Source: a virus
DNA length: 29,965 nt
Virus record (IMG/VR): IMGVR_UViG_3300035183_001000
Location: 1 to 29,965 of that record
Reading direction: 5' to 3' (one strand)
How positions within the stretch are numbered: position 1 is the stretch's first letter; each line of letters starts with the position of its first letter. The position numbers were made by a program, and so were the translations under genes. This document shows, in pieces, positions 14,119 through 22,104 of the stretch. The notes beneath the pieces were generated by a model that saw only the letters and a program-made list of their open reading frames with translations, ran no database searches and was not told where the DNA came from.

Positions 14119-15521
14119 CACAGGTTCACCTCCACGAAGAATGGATGCGGGGCGGCGCTGGTGTAGCCGTTCGGAATCGAGAGCGTGAACTGCGTCGGCG
14201 ACACGGTGGCCGTCTGCACCGAGCAGTCGTAGCCATAGACCGCACCGTTGCCGTGCGCGCTGTAGCTGCTCGACGAATTGAACGCCACCGCAAAACCAGC
14301 CTCTCCCCAGTGCAGCAGGCTGCGACCGTACGATGTATCACTGTCGGAGTACATCACTCGGGCGCTGTTGGAGCGCTTGTTGACGGTGATGACCCCAAGG
14401 CCCGCGCCGTAGTAGTAATACTGGCTGTAGAAGGCCACCGTGCTGCCATCGCGGGTCTGCATCACCTGCATCCCGGAGCCCCGGGCGTTGTTCCGGCCAT
14501 AGCTGGTCGTCACGCCATACGACACGTGGTTGGATGGCGTGCCAAACGTCGTGTCGCCAGTGCGCTGGAATCGCACCACATACAGCGCCGAACCAGCGTT
14601 GAAGAAGCCGACGAACACGTCTCCGTTGTCGGTGAGCACGGGCGTGGCCCCACCGACCGCCTCGGCATCGGCCGCCGGCGTCCAGCCAGACCAACTGATG
14701 CTAAGCTGCGTTGGCGTAATGGCCGACAGAATCGCGTTCAGGTCGCTGGTCGCGTCGAGCGTCGGCAGATTGCGGTACAGCCGCAGCCACATCCCACTGC
14801 TGGAGGTGGCGGAACTGCCGCCCAGGATGACGAGCTCGTTGCGGGTGCGGTTGTAGGACGCCGTACCGTAGAAGCCGTTCGGCAAGCTGGGGACAGTGAA
14901 CTTGCTGATAAAGCCGCGTGTGCCGTTAGAGACGACGATCGCCTCGGCTTCGGCGCGGCGCGCCAGATACAGCACCCCATTCCACAACAGTAGCGTCAAG
15001 CTACGGTCAGACAAATCGCCATTGACGAACGCATCGTTGAGTTCCGTCTTGGTCTCAACGCCGTACGACGGGCTGCGACGCGGCAGCAGCAGCGCCCCCT
15101 TCGCGTCTAGATTCCAGTGGTCATGCCCAAATTCGCCGCAGCGGCCCGTGTAGTTCGAATAGCCGTTGCCGTTTGTACTGGGCGCCGCATGCGCCCCACC
15201 ATAACCGAACGCCTGCTGGATGGCCCCATCGTAGTAGGTGTTGTTTGTGGTGTTGTTGGGATACCCATGGTACGCGCCGCCCAGGGTGAACACCGGGTCC
15301 ATCGCCAGTCCGTAGCCGGATGGCGACACTGTGCCGTAGCTGCCGTATTGGCTAATCGCAGACGGCAGCGGCACCGGGTTGACGCCGGGGATGTTGCGCG
15401 CCGGCAAAAACTCTTCGTTGAGCAGCCGGTACGTGACGGCGGCCGCATTGCCACCGAAGTTGCACAGCGCGTATTTGACATCGCTGCGCGTCGATTGTTG
15501 GCTAGAAATGTACCGCCCCAT
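14118..15521 (-). CDS. Probable tail fibre / receptor-binding protein
   Basis: This 467-residue protein is rich in Gly, Ser, Asn, Thr and Tyr, with few charged residues and no membrane segment. It contains dense aromatic-glycine stretches such as NGNGYSNYTGRCGEFGHDHW, GYPNNTTNNTYYDG and FYSQYYYYGAGLGVITVN. Several blocks resemble one another loosely: a short beta run, then Gly-Ser-Asn turns, then a Trp or Tyr strand. That suggests a beta-propeller or similar repeated beta fold. No catalytic motif is visible. It sits at the end of the fibre cassette, upstream of a probable chaperone, where receptor-binding proteins usually are. I do not recognise a family. The start ATG 15521 shares bases with the previous stop; GTG 15524 is an alternative. 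Confidence 0.65.
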   Translation of the reverse strand: MGRYISSQQSTRSDVKYALCNFGGNAAAVTYRLLNEEFLPARNIPGVNPVPLPSAISQYGSYGTVSPSGYGLAMDPVFTLGGAYHGYPNNTTNNTYYDGAIQQAFGYGGAHAAPSTNGNGYSNYTGRCGEFGHDHWNLDAKGALLLPRRSPSYGVETKTELNDAFVNGDLSDRSLTLLLWNGVLYLARRAEAEAIVVSNGTRGFISKFTVPSLPNGFYGTASYNRTRNELVILGGSSATSSSGMWLRLYRNLPTLDATSDLNAILSAITPTQLSISWSGWTPAADAEAVGGATPVLTDNGDVFVGFFNAGSALYVVRFQRTGDTTFGTPSNHVSYGVTTSYGRNNARGSGMQVMQTRDGSTVAFYSQYYYYGAGLGVITVNKRSNSARVMYSDSDTSYGRSLLHWGEAGFAVAFNSSSSYSAHGNGAVYGYDCSVQTATVSPTQFTLSIPNGYTSAAPHPFFVEVNL

Positions 15522-15832
15522 CACGCCACCTCTTCAATGCCCCAAACGTTGAAACAAACATCCGCCGTGCTCGCCTGCACGAACAAACGCTCACCAGCGG
15601 CCAGCGCAATCGCCGTGCGCTCGAGCACACTCGACGACGCCAGCGTCGCATCAAACTCGATCCAGCCGCTCCCAGGCGGTGCATCGCCGGTGCCGACAGC
15701 CACGCGCACACGCGCGTCCGCCTGCCCCGCATTGCAAGCAGACAGATTGACCGTAGCCGACCGCCCGGTCGGTACGGTGTAGAGCACAGCCGCCGTACCG
15801 GCAGCGGGTTTGAGGGTTGCTAACAAGCCCAT
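15521..15832 (-). CDS. Small beta-sandwich structural protein of the fibre cassette
   Basis: This 103-residue protein has a clear alternating beta pattern: AAVLYTVPTGRSATVNLSAC, ARVRVAVGTGDAPPGSGWIE, LERTAIALAAGERLFVQAST and VCFNVWGIEE. Short proteins of this pattern (YTVPxGrxatv...v.a.Ge.lfv.as) occur beside tail fibres in many phages and may cap or decorate them. ATG 15832 is preceded by GGAG. It overlaps the large fibre gene at the TGATG. Its exact role is not known. Confidence 0.65.
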   Translation of the reverse strand: MGLLATLKPAAGTAAVLYTVPTGRSATVNLSACNAGQADARVRVAVGTGDAPPGSGWIEFDATLASSSVLERTAIALAAGERLFVQASTADVCFNVWGIEEVA

Positions 15833-15853
15833 GGGTTGACTCCTTCAAGAGGG

Positions 15854-16381
15854 TTACATCTGCGCGTAGAAAAACGCCCGCGCGCCAAAGACAAGCTGCT
15901 GCGTCACGCTGCCGGCGGCGGCTGCTACATCTGCCAAGGCCGCTTCCTTGAAGGCATTGACCTCGGCGATGACGGCATCACGGTTGGTGTTGGCGGTACT
16001 GACCGCTGCGTCGCGCGCGGCATTGACCGTGTTGACGGCGCTGACCTTGGTGGCGTCGATCTCGGCCTGCGCGGCATTGCGCGTCGCCACGATGTAGCCC
16101 TCAGCCGCCTCCTTGGTGGCGGTCACCGACGCCTCGGCTGCCTCCTTGGTGGCGGTGATGCTGGCAATCGTCTGCGACTCGACCGATGCCGCGTGCTCGG
16201 TGATCTCGGCGATCTTGATGTCACCCATCTCCTCGACTTCGAGGACGGTGGCACGACCGCCGATGCGGTCAATCGCCGTGCCGAGATAGGCCAGCTCCTC
16301 CGGTGTGGCGGTCTCCGCCGCCACCCCGATCTTGGTCTTGATCGCGCGCACTGCGTCGCGCAACAGGGGATCACGTGCCAT
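15854..16381 (-). CDS. Coiled-coil fibre protein with 11-residue repeats
   Basis: This 175-residue protein opens with a helical domain (ARDPLLRDAVRAIKTKIGVA, ELAYLGTAIDRIGGRATVLE). Residues 75-162 are eight tandem 11-residue units: ITATKEAAEAS, VTATKEAAEGY, IVATRNAAQAE, IDATKVSAVNT and so on. The hendecad spacing predicts a long straight right-handed or unwound coiled coil, as in fibre shafts. A short hydrophobic end (LVFGARAFFYAQM) may be an assembly patch. ATG 16381 is preferred because GAGGAG lies six bases upstream; the TTG at 16399 overlapping the previous stop is weaker. It is probably a structural shaft or linker of the tail fibre; the family is not recognised. Confidence 0.7.
   Translation of the reverse strand: MARDPLLRDAVRAIKTKIGVAAETATPEELAYLGTAIDRIGGRATVLEVEEMGDIKIAEITEHAASVESQTIASITATKEAAEASVTATKEAAEGYIVATRNAAQAEIDATKVSAVNTVNAARDAAVSTANTNRDAVIAEVNAFKEAALADVAAAAGSVTQQLVFGARAFFYAQM
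15896..16159 (-). repeat. Tandem 33-bp (11-codon) repeat array inside the coiled-coil gene
   Basis: Eight consecutive 33-bp units encode the hendecads. The first two are nearly identical at DNA level: GCCGCCTCCTTGGTGGCGGT (16104-16123) and the same with one change at 16137-16156, exactly 33 bases apart. The other units have drifted. This indicates growth by tandem duplication. Confidence 0.75.
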
Positions 16382-16395
16382 GTGGGGCTCCTCGC

Positions 16396-16644
16396 TCAAA
16401 AGTCATACCCGTGTAAAGCGCGCAGCCGCAGCCGATGCACGTAGCGGTCGGCGGCCGACTGCTCGGCCGCCAGGCCATCGATCGCACCAGACAAAAAGGT
16501 GCTCACACTCGAGTGCTGCTGCGCCGCCTCGGTGATGTCGGCGTCGATGCGGGTGATCGCCTCGCGCAGTCGATGCACGTCGTCCGACAGAAGATGTGTC
16601 GGGTGCGGCAGTGGATAGCCGCGCGGTGTGCTCTCAGACGGCAT
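16396..16644 (-). CDS. Small helical protein of the fibre cassette
   Basis: This 82-residue protein is not recognised. It has a proline-rich start (ESTPRGYPLPHPTHLLSDDV) and then mostly helix (HRLREAITRIDADITEAAQQ, AIDGLAAEQSAADRYVHRLR). ATG 16644 follows the large DUF4815-like gene after 14 bases. It ends where the coiled-coil gene begins. Its shape suggests a small oligomeric adaptor between fibre parts, but this is a guess from context. Confidence 0.6.
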   Translation of the reverse strand: MPSESTPRGYPLPHPTHLLSDDVHRLREAITRIDADITEAAQQHSSVSTFLSGAIDGLAAEQSAADRYVHRLRLRALHGYDF

Positions 16645-16658
16645 GTTCTCCCCCCCCG

Positions 16659-19600
16659 TCAGACGATGACGGCGCGAAGATTGCGCACCAGCGCGCGGTG
16701 TGCTGCGCTGTTGCTGATCTCAAGACGCACGCGCGTGAGCTTGTCGGCACCGACGCCTTGCAGGCTGCTCGCACGCCACTCGATCTCGACCCAGCCGTCG
16801 CCCACCGGCTCGGCATTGACCGCCGACAGCGTCGCATAGCTGCCTGCCGACCCCGCCTCAGCTTTGGCGGTGACGCTGGCGGTGCCGGGGGCGAACACCT
16901 CGGCGATGACGCGCGCGGTAAAGCTGGCCTTGGCCGGGATGGCACGGCTGACGTAGTCCGCGCTCTCGGCAAGCGTGCCCACCACCAGCTGCACGCCAGG
17001 CGCCAGGATCGGTGTGGCGTCCGGCAGGCCCGTCAGGTCCACCGCCACCTGCACCTTGCCGCTGTAGGGCGCTTGCAGAGACACCGTGCCGCCCAACACG
17101 GTCGACAGCACACGCCCGTCATCCAGCGTCAAGCGCACGCGCGCACCGCAGCCGCTCTTGGGCAGATCCACTGCGCCAAGCACAAGCAGGTCAGTCGCAT
17201 CGGTCACCGACACATCCTGCGCCACGGTGACCGAGCGCGTGGTGGCGCCGGTCGAGACCGACAGCAGGCGGAAGGCCAGGTCTTTGTCCTGGTGTGCCGT
17301 CCACGTGCTGGCGTTGGATGAGGACAGCAGCACGCCGACCTGGTACGGCTGGCTGGTGACCCAGCGGCCATTGGCTGCGTCCCATTTGCCCAGCTCGGCG
17401 ATGGCGACCGAAGTGTCCGCATCGTCGGTGAGCACCACCAACGCATACTCAACGCCCGCCTGCAGCCACGCCGGCAGGTCAAAGGCGATGCGCGTTGCGC
17501 CCGTGGTCTGGATGGCGGATGCATCGATGCGCCCTTCGGCGAGCACCGCGCGGGTTGGCATGCCGACGCTGGTCTCGCGGATTTGCACCGTGACGGGCCG
17601 CGCGCCGCGCACGGTAAACCACAGATCGACCGCCGCCACCTGCTGCGACTCGGGCAAGGTGAATGTCTGCGCCAGCGGATCCCACCGCCAGATGGTGGTC
17701 GTGATGCGCTCGCGGGTCGTCCGCGACACCAGCGTGCCGCGCCCCTCAAAGGTGGCCTCGCCATGACTGCCGCCCGCGCCGTCGATCTCGAAGCGCTTGA
17801 CGCCCGCCGCGATGCCGGTGGGGATGGTAAAGCTCGTCTCCACCACCCCCTGTGCGTTGGCCTTCAGGCCCGTGGGCACCGACAGTGCGACACCGTCAAA
17901 GCGCATCGCCGACACCGCCTCGTTCGGCCCAAAGCCCACGGCGCGCACAGCCACTGCAATCGGTCGCAGGGTCGGGATGGCGGTCTCGACGCGCGAGACG
18001 ACCTCGGTGCTGCGCGACACCGTCCTGCTCTCCAGAAAGCCCCAGCCGCGCACGATGGTCTCTGTGATCGCCGCCGCACGCGACTCCTGAAACTCCGTCC
18101 AGAAGTCGCGCGCCGGGTTGAGCGTGACCGTCGCCGGCGCGGGCAGGATCGCCTGATATGGGTTGACCTTCATCGCGCCGGTGCGCGCGGTCTGCTCCAG
18201 CGCCGTGGTGAGGCCAAATGGCAGCATCTGCGGTTGCGTCAGATACGGCCCGAGCACGGTGGCCGCTATCGGCGCGCGCAGCGCACCGTCCACGATCACC
18301 GCCGATTGCGCTATGCCGGCGTCGCGCAGGTCGTCGTCGCGGAAGGGGTCGGCAAAGACGCCGGCCTTGGCCGCCGGCTCGCGCAGCGTGATGTCCTGCG
18401 TCAGGCGATCGCGCGCCATCATGCCGTACAGCCGCGCGATGTCGTCGCGCATCGACTGCAGCTCGTATGTCGGCACCGCGCGCACCGCGCTGTCGATGAC
18501 GCGCACGGGTTGATCGGCTCGCCAGGTCAAGTGCAGGTCGCACAGGCGCAACAGGTCGGCAGGCACAGCGGGCGGGTTGGGGTTGCGCTCAACAGACACC
18601 CCCTTGATGCGCTGCACCAGGCCGTCGCGGTCGATGACGAGCGCATCCATGCGCGGCAGCATCCAGTCGTAGTCCACCTGCACCAAGGTGCCAGCGACGA
18701 ACCCCTCGACCGTGAAGCCATCTTCGTCGATGTCGGTGGCTGCGACTTGGGCGATGTAGTCGTAGGTGACCTCATACGCCGACCCCGGCGCAGGCTCCGC
18801 GCCCGCAGGAGCCCAGTTGATGACGTTGCCGGCCACGGTGTAGTCCTGCCCGGCTTGGTAAGTCGTGCTGCCCTGCTTGACAGAGAGCACCTGCACCACC
18901 GTCGCATCGGGCAGGGTGTCGGCCGCCCCGGAGAACACTCCGTGGGTGATGGTCGCGGTCTTGCGCCGCGTGCCCTGCACGCGCACGACCTGCGACAGCG
19001 GCGCGTAGTTGACGTTGATGCGCATGCGGCCGTTGGCATCCGGAGCAAACACGGTCGGCTCGGCGAGCACCCGCTGGATGTCGGGGTCGAAATCCAGCGC
19101 CAGGCGGTCGTCGTGCGGCCGCTCGACCTTGAAGCCAGCCACGTTGCACACGCCGGCGGCCAGCGCAAAGGTCAGCTTGCCGTCTTCGCTGCGCCGCCCC
19201 AGGTAACTCACACCCAAGCCGGAGACCAGGTAGTGGCCGTTGGCGTCGTAGTCGTAGCGGGCGAGCATCTGCTTGACGCCGTCGAAGGCCGGCGGGCGCT
19301 CGCGGTTTTGCAGCACGCCATCGACGACGCTCGCCACCGGGTAAAACGGCAGCGTGCTGTTGTCATCGGCTCCGCCGTCGCTCACCCACCCCCACAGCGC
19401 CTCGACCTTCAATCGCCCAGCGCCCGGCTCTTGGTAGTTGCGCACGCCCACCGCGGGCTCGCGCAGACTCGGGTCTTCCAGCTCGGTGATGACGGTCTCT
19501 TTCAGGCGCACGCCCAGCGTCACCTCGCCGGTCGTGGGGATGGTGAACTCGGCCGCCGGCACCTCATGCACCGCGCCCTTGATGTAGATGCGCGCTGCGG

Positions 19601-19817
19601 CCAGAAGCGCGCGCCCGGCGTCGGCGTCGATGACGATCTCGCCGCCGGCGACGATGTTGCCGTCCTTGAGCACGGCATCGGCCACGCCGCGCAGACGGTG
19701 GATCAGCGTGCTCTGGATCTCGTTGAGTTCGCGCGATTGCAAGCCGTCACCCGCGCGAAACAGCAGCTCGGCGTAGCGCTTGGACGGGTCGAACAGGTTG
19801 TAGTAACGCTCAAGCAT
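16659..19817 (-). CDS. DUF4815-like large baseplate/fibre protein
   Basis: This 1052-residue protein begins MLERYYNLFDPSKRYAELLF, RAGDGLQSRELNEIQSTLIH, the hallmark of DUF4815 proteins found in contractile phages. Next come beta-rich parts (AARIYIKGAVHEVPAAEFTI, VTLGVRLKETVITELEDPSL) and helical stretches (YELQSMRDDIARLYGMMARD). The C-terminal 400 residues are beta domains with Ig-like or lectin-like character (LYARALIV-type strands are absent; QTFTLPESQQVAAVDLWFTV and ARVRLTLDDGRVLSTVLGG are seen). It is by far the largest gene of the cassette. The place after gpI and the small collar-like gene suggests that it joins the baseplate to the fibres. The family has no assigned function. Confidence 0.8.
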   Translation of the reverse strand: MLERYYNLFDPSKRYAELLFRAGDGLQSRELNEIQSTLIHRLRGVADAVLKDGNIVAGGEIVIDADAGRALLAAARIYIKGAVHEVPAAEFTIPTTGEVTLGVRLKETVITELEDPSLREPAVGVRNYQEPGAGRLKVEALWGWVSDGGADDNSTLPFYPVASVVDGVLQNRERPPAFDGVKQMLARYDYDANGHYLVSGLGVSYLGRRSEDGKLTFALAAGVCNVAGFKVERPHDDRLALDFDPDIQRVLAEPTVFAPDANGRMRINVNYAPLSQVVRVQGTRRKTATITHGVFSGAADTLPDATVVQVLSVKQGSTTYQAGQDYTVAGNVINWAPAGAEPAPGSAYEVTYDYIAQVAATDIDEDGFTVEGFVAGTLVQVDYDWMLPRMDALVIDRDGLVQRIKGVSVERNPNPPAVPADLLRLCDLHLTWRADQPVRVIDSAVRAVPTYELQSMRDDIARLYGMMARDRLTQDITLREPAAKAGVFADPFRDDDLRDAGIAQSAVIVDGALRAPIAATVLGPYLTQPQMLPFGLTTALEQTARTGAMKVNPYQAILPAPATVTLNPARDFWTEFQESRAAAITETIVRGWGFLESRTVSRSTEVVSRVETAIPTLRPIAVAVRAVGFGPNEAVSAMRFDGVALSVPTGLKANAQGVVETSFTIPTGIAAGVKRFEIDGAGGSHGEATFEGRGTLVSRTTRERITTTIWRWDPLAQTFTLPESQQVAAVDLWFTVRGARPVTVQIRETSVGMPTRAVLAEGRIDASAIQTTGATRIAFDLPAWLQAGVEYALVVLTDDADTSVAIAELGKWDAANGRWVTSQPYQVGVLLSSSNASTWTAHQDKDLAFRLLSVSTGATTRSVTVAQDVSVTDATDLLVLGAVDLPKSGCGARVRLTLDDGRVLSTVLGGTVSLQAPYSGKVQVAVDLTGLPDATPILAPGVQLVVGTLAESADYVSRAIPAKASFTARVIAEVFAPGTASVTAKAEAGSAGSYATLSAVNAEPVGDGWVEIEWRASSLQGVGADKLTRVRLEISNSAAHRALVRNLRAVIV

Positions 19818-19829
19818 GGGGTGGCCTCA

Positions 19830-20522
19830 TCAGAAGGTGACGACGAATTCGAAGGTCTCGCGCGTGGATGGCTGGCGCACGATCGGCACCGAGTGCTGCA
19901 GCAGCAGCAAGATGCCGGGCTCAACGACTTGGCTCGGCACGAAATACTTTTGTCCGGGCGGCAGGCTGGGATCGGTCTGCGTGCCGACGAAAAGGCCCTG
20001 CTCGCGGATGGTGCTGGTGGCGGCGTCTTCGAAGTCGAAGCGCACGCGGATGAAGAGGTGATTGGTGGGGGTCGTGGACAGCCGATAGCGCCCGGTGGGC
20101 ACGACGATCTCGCCTTGCGCGTCGGCAGCGACGAAGTGCACCTCATCCACCACCCGGCGGCCGACTTCGCGCAGCAGTGCGGTCTGGTCAATGGGCTCGG
20201 GCGGGTGGCCGACCTTGAAGTGCACCGTCACATCGCCCTGCTCAGGGATAGCGCTACCGGACAAACGCCGGATCAGGCCCTCGCGCGCATCGACGCTGTA
20301 GTCCACGTCGCGCGTGTAGGTGGTGCCCTCATCGAGCGAGGTCACGATCACCTCATCGATGTGGGTAAAGCCCAGCGCGATGAGATCGTCGGCATCAAAC
20401 GCGGTGCTCACGGCCCGCGTGGTATCCCACACCGGATCGCCCTCGCCGATGGCCAGGTGCAGCGTCTGCTGCTTGATGGCTGCGGCCAGGGCGGCGCGGC
20501 CGCTGGTGGTCAGAATGGCCAT
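19830..20522 (-). CDS. Tail fibre / collar-type protein after gpI
   Basis: This 230-residue protein begins MAILTTSGRAALAAAIKQQT, LHLAIGEGDP, a pattern shared by N-terminal domains of phage proteins that dock fibres on the baseplate. Residues 60-120 are beta strands with DEGTTYTRDVDYSVDAREGL and GDVTVHFKVGHPPEP. Later segments are RVVDEVHFVAADAQGEIVVP, TNHLFIRVRFDFEDAATSTI and PSLPPGQKYFVPSQVVEPGI, typical of proteins that describe fibre attachment. It follows gpI with an AAGGAG-preceded ATG and comes before the DUF4815-like gene. Its exact partner is not known. Confidence 0.7.
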   Translation of the reverse strand: MAILTTSGRAALAAAIKQQTLHLAIGEGDPVWDTTRAVSTAFDADDLIALGFTHIDEVIVTSLDEGTTYTRDVDYSVDAREGLIRRLSGSAIPEQGDVTVHFKVGHPPEPIDQTALLREVGRRVVDEVHFVAADAQGEIVVPTGRYRLSTTPTNHLFIRVRFDFEDAATSTIREQGLFVGTQTDPSLPPGQKYFVPSQVVEPGILLLLQHSVPIVRQPSTRETFEFVVTF

Positions 20523-20533
20523 AAATCAACTCC

Positions 20534-22093
20534 TTACGATGTGAAGTGGTGGGTCTGAATGAGCTCGCGCACATCAAGCCAGCTTCCCGCCGGCCAAGGC
20601 GCGTCGGTCCAGATCTGCCCGCGCCAGGCGGCTGCCGCGCGCGCGAGCGCCTCACGACTGGCTGCGCCGGCAACAGACGGCGCGCTGGCGCGACGGCTGT
20701 GGCGACGGCGCAGCGATGGGGCAGACGCCACCTGCCAACTTGACGCCGCCGTGACGGCGTGCGAGCGCGGCACGACGGCATCGATCGGCCGCCAGACGAC
20801 CTCGGGGCCGTCGCCAAGCGTCATCGCGCCCAAGCGCGGCAACTCGCGCACGCGCCACAGGCCACGTCGCGGTGTGCGCGCTTGCGCGTCGCCCAGCGGC
20901 GCGCTGTCGGACAAGACGATGAGCGCGCGCGCATACAAGCGCGCCCGCCAGGGGGCGGAATTGAGCAGCGGCGCGTTGGCAAGCGTCACGGTGCGCGCCA
21001 GCGCCAAAACGTCAAAGGCGCGCCGCGCCTCGCCCAACCGCAGCCAGCCCAGCGTGCCCGCGCGTGTGCTGACGACGCGCGCATCGGCGCGCGTGCGCGC
21101 CGCCGCCAGCGCGGGCTCGCGACAGCGGGCAGCGGCCCCGTGCACGGCATCGATGCGCTCGAGCACCGGCACGCGGATGAGCCGGTGCGGGGTGTCCGAC
21201 AGCGCGCTCGCCCCCAAGACGATGGGGCCGCCCTCTTCACGCACCCAAAACCGGGGCAGGCAGGCGTTGGTGTCGCCCAGCGGGGTGCTGTCGGATGGCA
21301 CCACCATGGCCCGGCAGAACTTGCGCTCCGGCAGCAGCGTCTGCGCCACCCTCACCCCGCGCGCATTGACTACGGTGAAGAGGTGCGAGTGCAGAATCTC
21401 CTCATTTGGCGTGTGCCCTGGCTCGCCCAGTCGCGCGTAGTCGAGCAAATAGCGGTCGATCAAGCGCGCCGACGCAAACCGCGCGGGCGCATACACGGCC
21501 GCAAGCGTCGCCGCCGGCCACGACTGCGCGAGCGGGTGCACGCGGCCAAAGGACAGCTTGGTCTGCCCATCGCGCCAGAAGACGCCGCTGTGATCCGACA
21601 GCAGCGCCTCGCCCAGCCGGCTTTCGTCGAGCACCAGGCGGCGCACATCCCAGCCGTGGTAGATGCGCGAGAGCCGACTGCGCACCGGGGCCGACAGCCG
21701 GGCGATGGCCACCAGCGCGGCGATGTCGGCATCGTCCTCGAGCACGCGCCCGGGGTCGATCATGAACTCGGCAAAGTGCAGCCCAGGCGTCTCCTGCTCT
21801 ACCTGCACGCGCCATCCGACCCAGGACAGGGCGGTGGCCAGCGCCGCTGGCGTGCCACGCAGGCGCTGCCAGCGGATGCCCTCGGCGATAGCCCGGCGCG
21901 GCTCGGGCAGATACGGCAAAAGCTCGCCCAGCCCGTATTCCCAGATCAGCCACGGCAGCAGCGGATCAGCTGGGTTGACTTTGAAGGTGCGCAGCGCCTC
22001 CGTCGGCTCAGCCAGGCGCGTGAGCGTGTCGGTGGACAGCGACAGCGCGCGCTCCAGCGGCGACGCGTTGGGCGGCAGCAGATGATCAGACAC
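20534..22093 (-). CDS. I: Baseplate protein I (P2 gpI-like) with long C-terminal extension
   Basis: Residues 1-160 match P2 gpI, a wedge protein that also anchors fibres: LLPPNASPLERALSLSTDTL, PWLIWEYGLGELLPYLPEPR, IRWQRLRGTPAALATALSWV and RLSRIYHGWDVRRLVLDESR. P2 gpI is about 176 residues; this protein has 519. The extra 340 residues are rich in Arg and Ala and hold a repeated block of about 50 residues (267-315 and 395-443), each opening SDS(T/A)PLGD and carrying LG..(S/T)LSD/GD and RPV/RPI. The start is GTG 22093 with AGGAGG five bases upstream. The extension probably binds the fibre cassette that follows. Confidence 0.85.
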   Translation of the reverse strand: MSDHLLPPNASPLERALSLSTDTLTRLAEPTEALRTFKVNPADPLLPWLIWEYGLGELLPYLPEPRRAIAEGIRWQRLRGTPAALATALSWVGWRVQVEQETPGLHFAEFMIDPGRVLEDDADIAALVAIARLSAPVRSRLSRIYHGWDVRRLVLDESRLGEALLSDHSGVFWRDGQTKLSFGRVHPLAQSWPAATLAAVYAPARFASARLIDRYLLDYARLGEPGHTPNEEILHSHLFTVVNARGVRVAQTLLPERKFCRAMVVPSDSTPLGDTNACLPRFWVREEGGPIVLGASALSDTPHRLIRVPVLERIDAVHGAAARCREPALAAARTRADARVVSTRAGTLGWLRLGEARRAFDVLALARTVTLANAPLLNSAPWRARLYARALIVLSDSAPLGDAQARTPRRGLWRVRELPRLGAMTLGDGPEVVWRPIDAVVPRSHAVTAASSWQVASAPSLRRRHSRRASAPSVAGAASREALARAAAAWRGQIWTDAPWPAGSWLDVRELIQTHHFTS

Positions 22094-22104
22094 GCTCGCC
22101 TCCT

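Noticed and set aside
14118-15521. Diversity-generating retroelement acting on the fibre gene
   Set aside because: No reverse transcriptase, template repeat or Avd-like gene is visible in the window, and the C-terminus lacks a typical variable lectin ending.
17583-20558. 991-residue open frame on the plus strand
   Set aside because: It is antisense to the DUF4815-like gene and its neighbour. It is Arg/His/Asp-rich with no domain, as expected from the reverse of GC-rich coding DNA.
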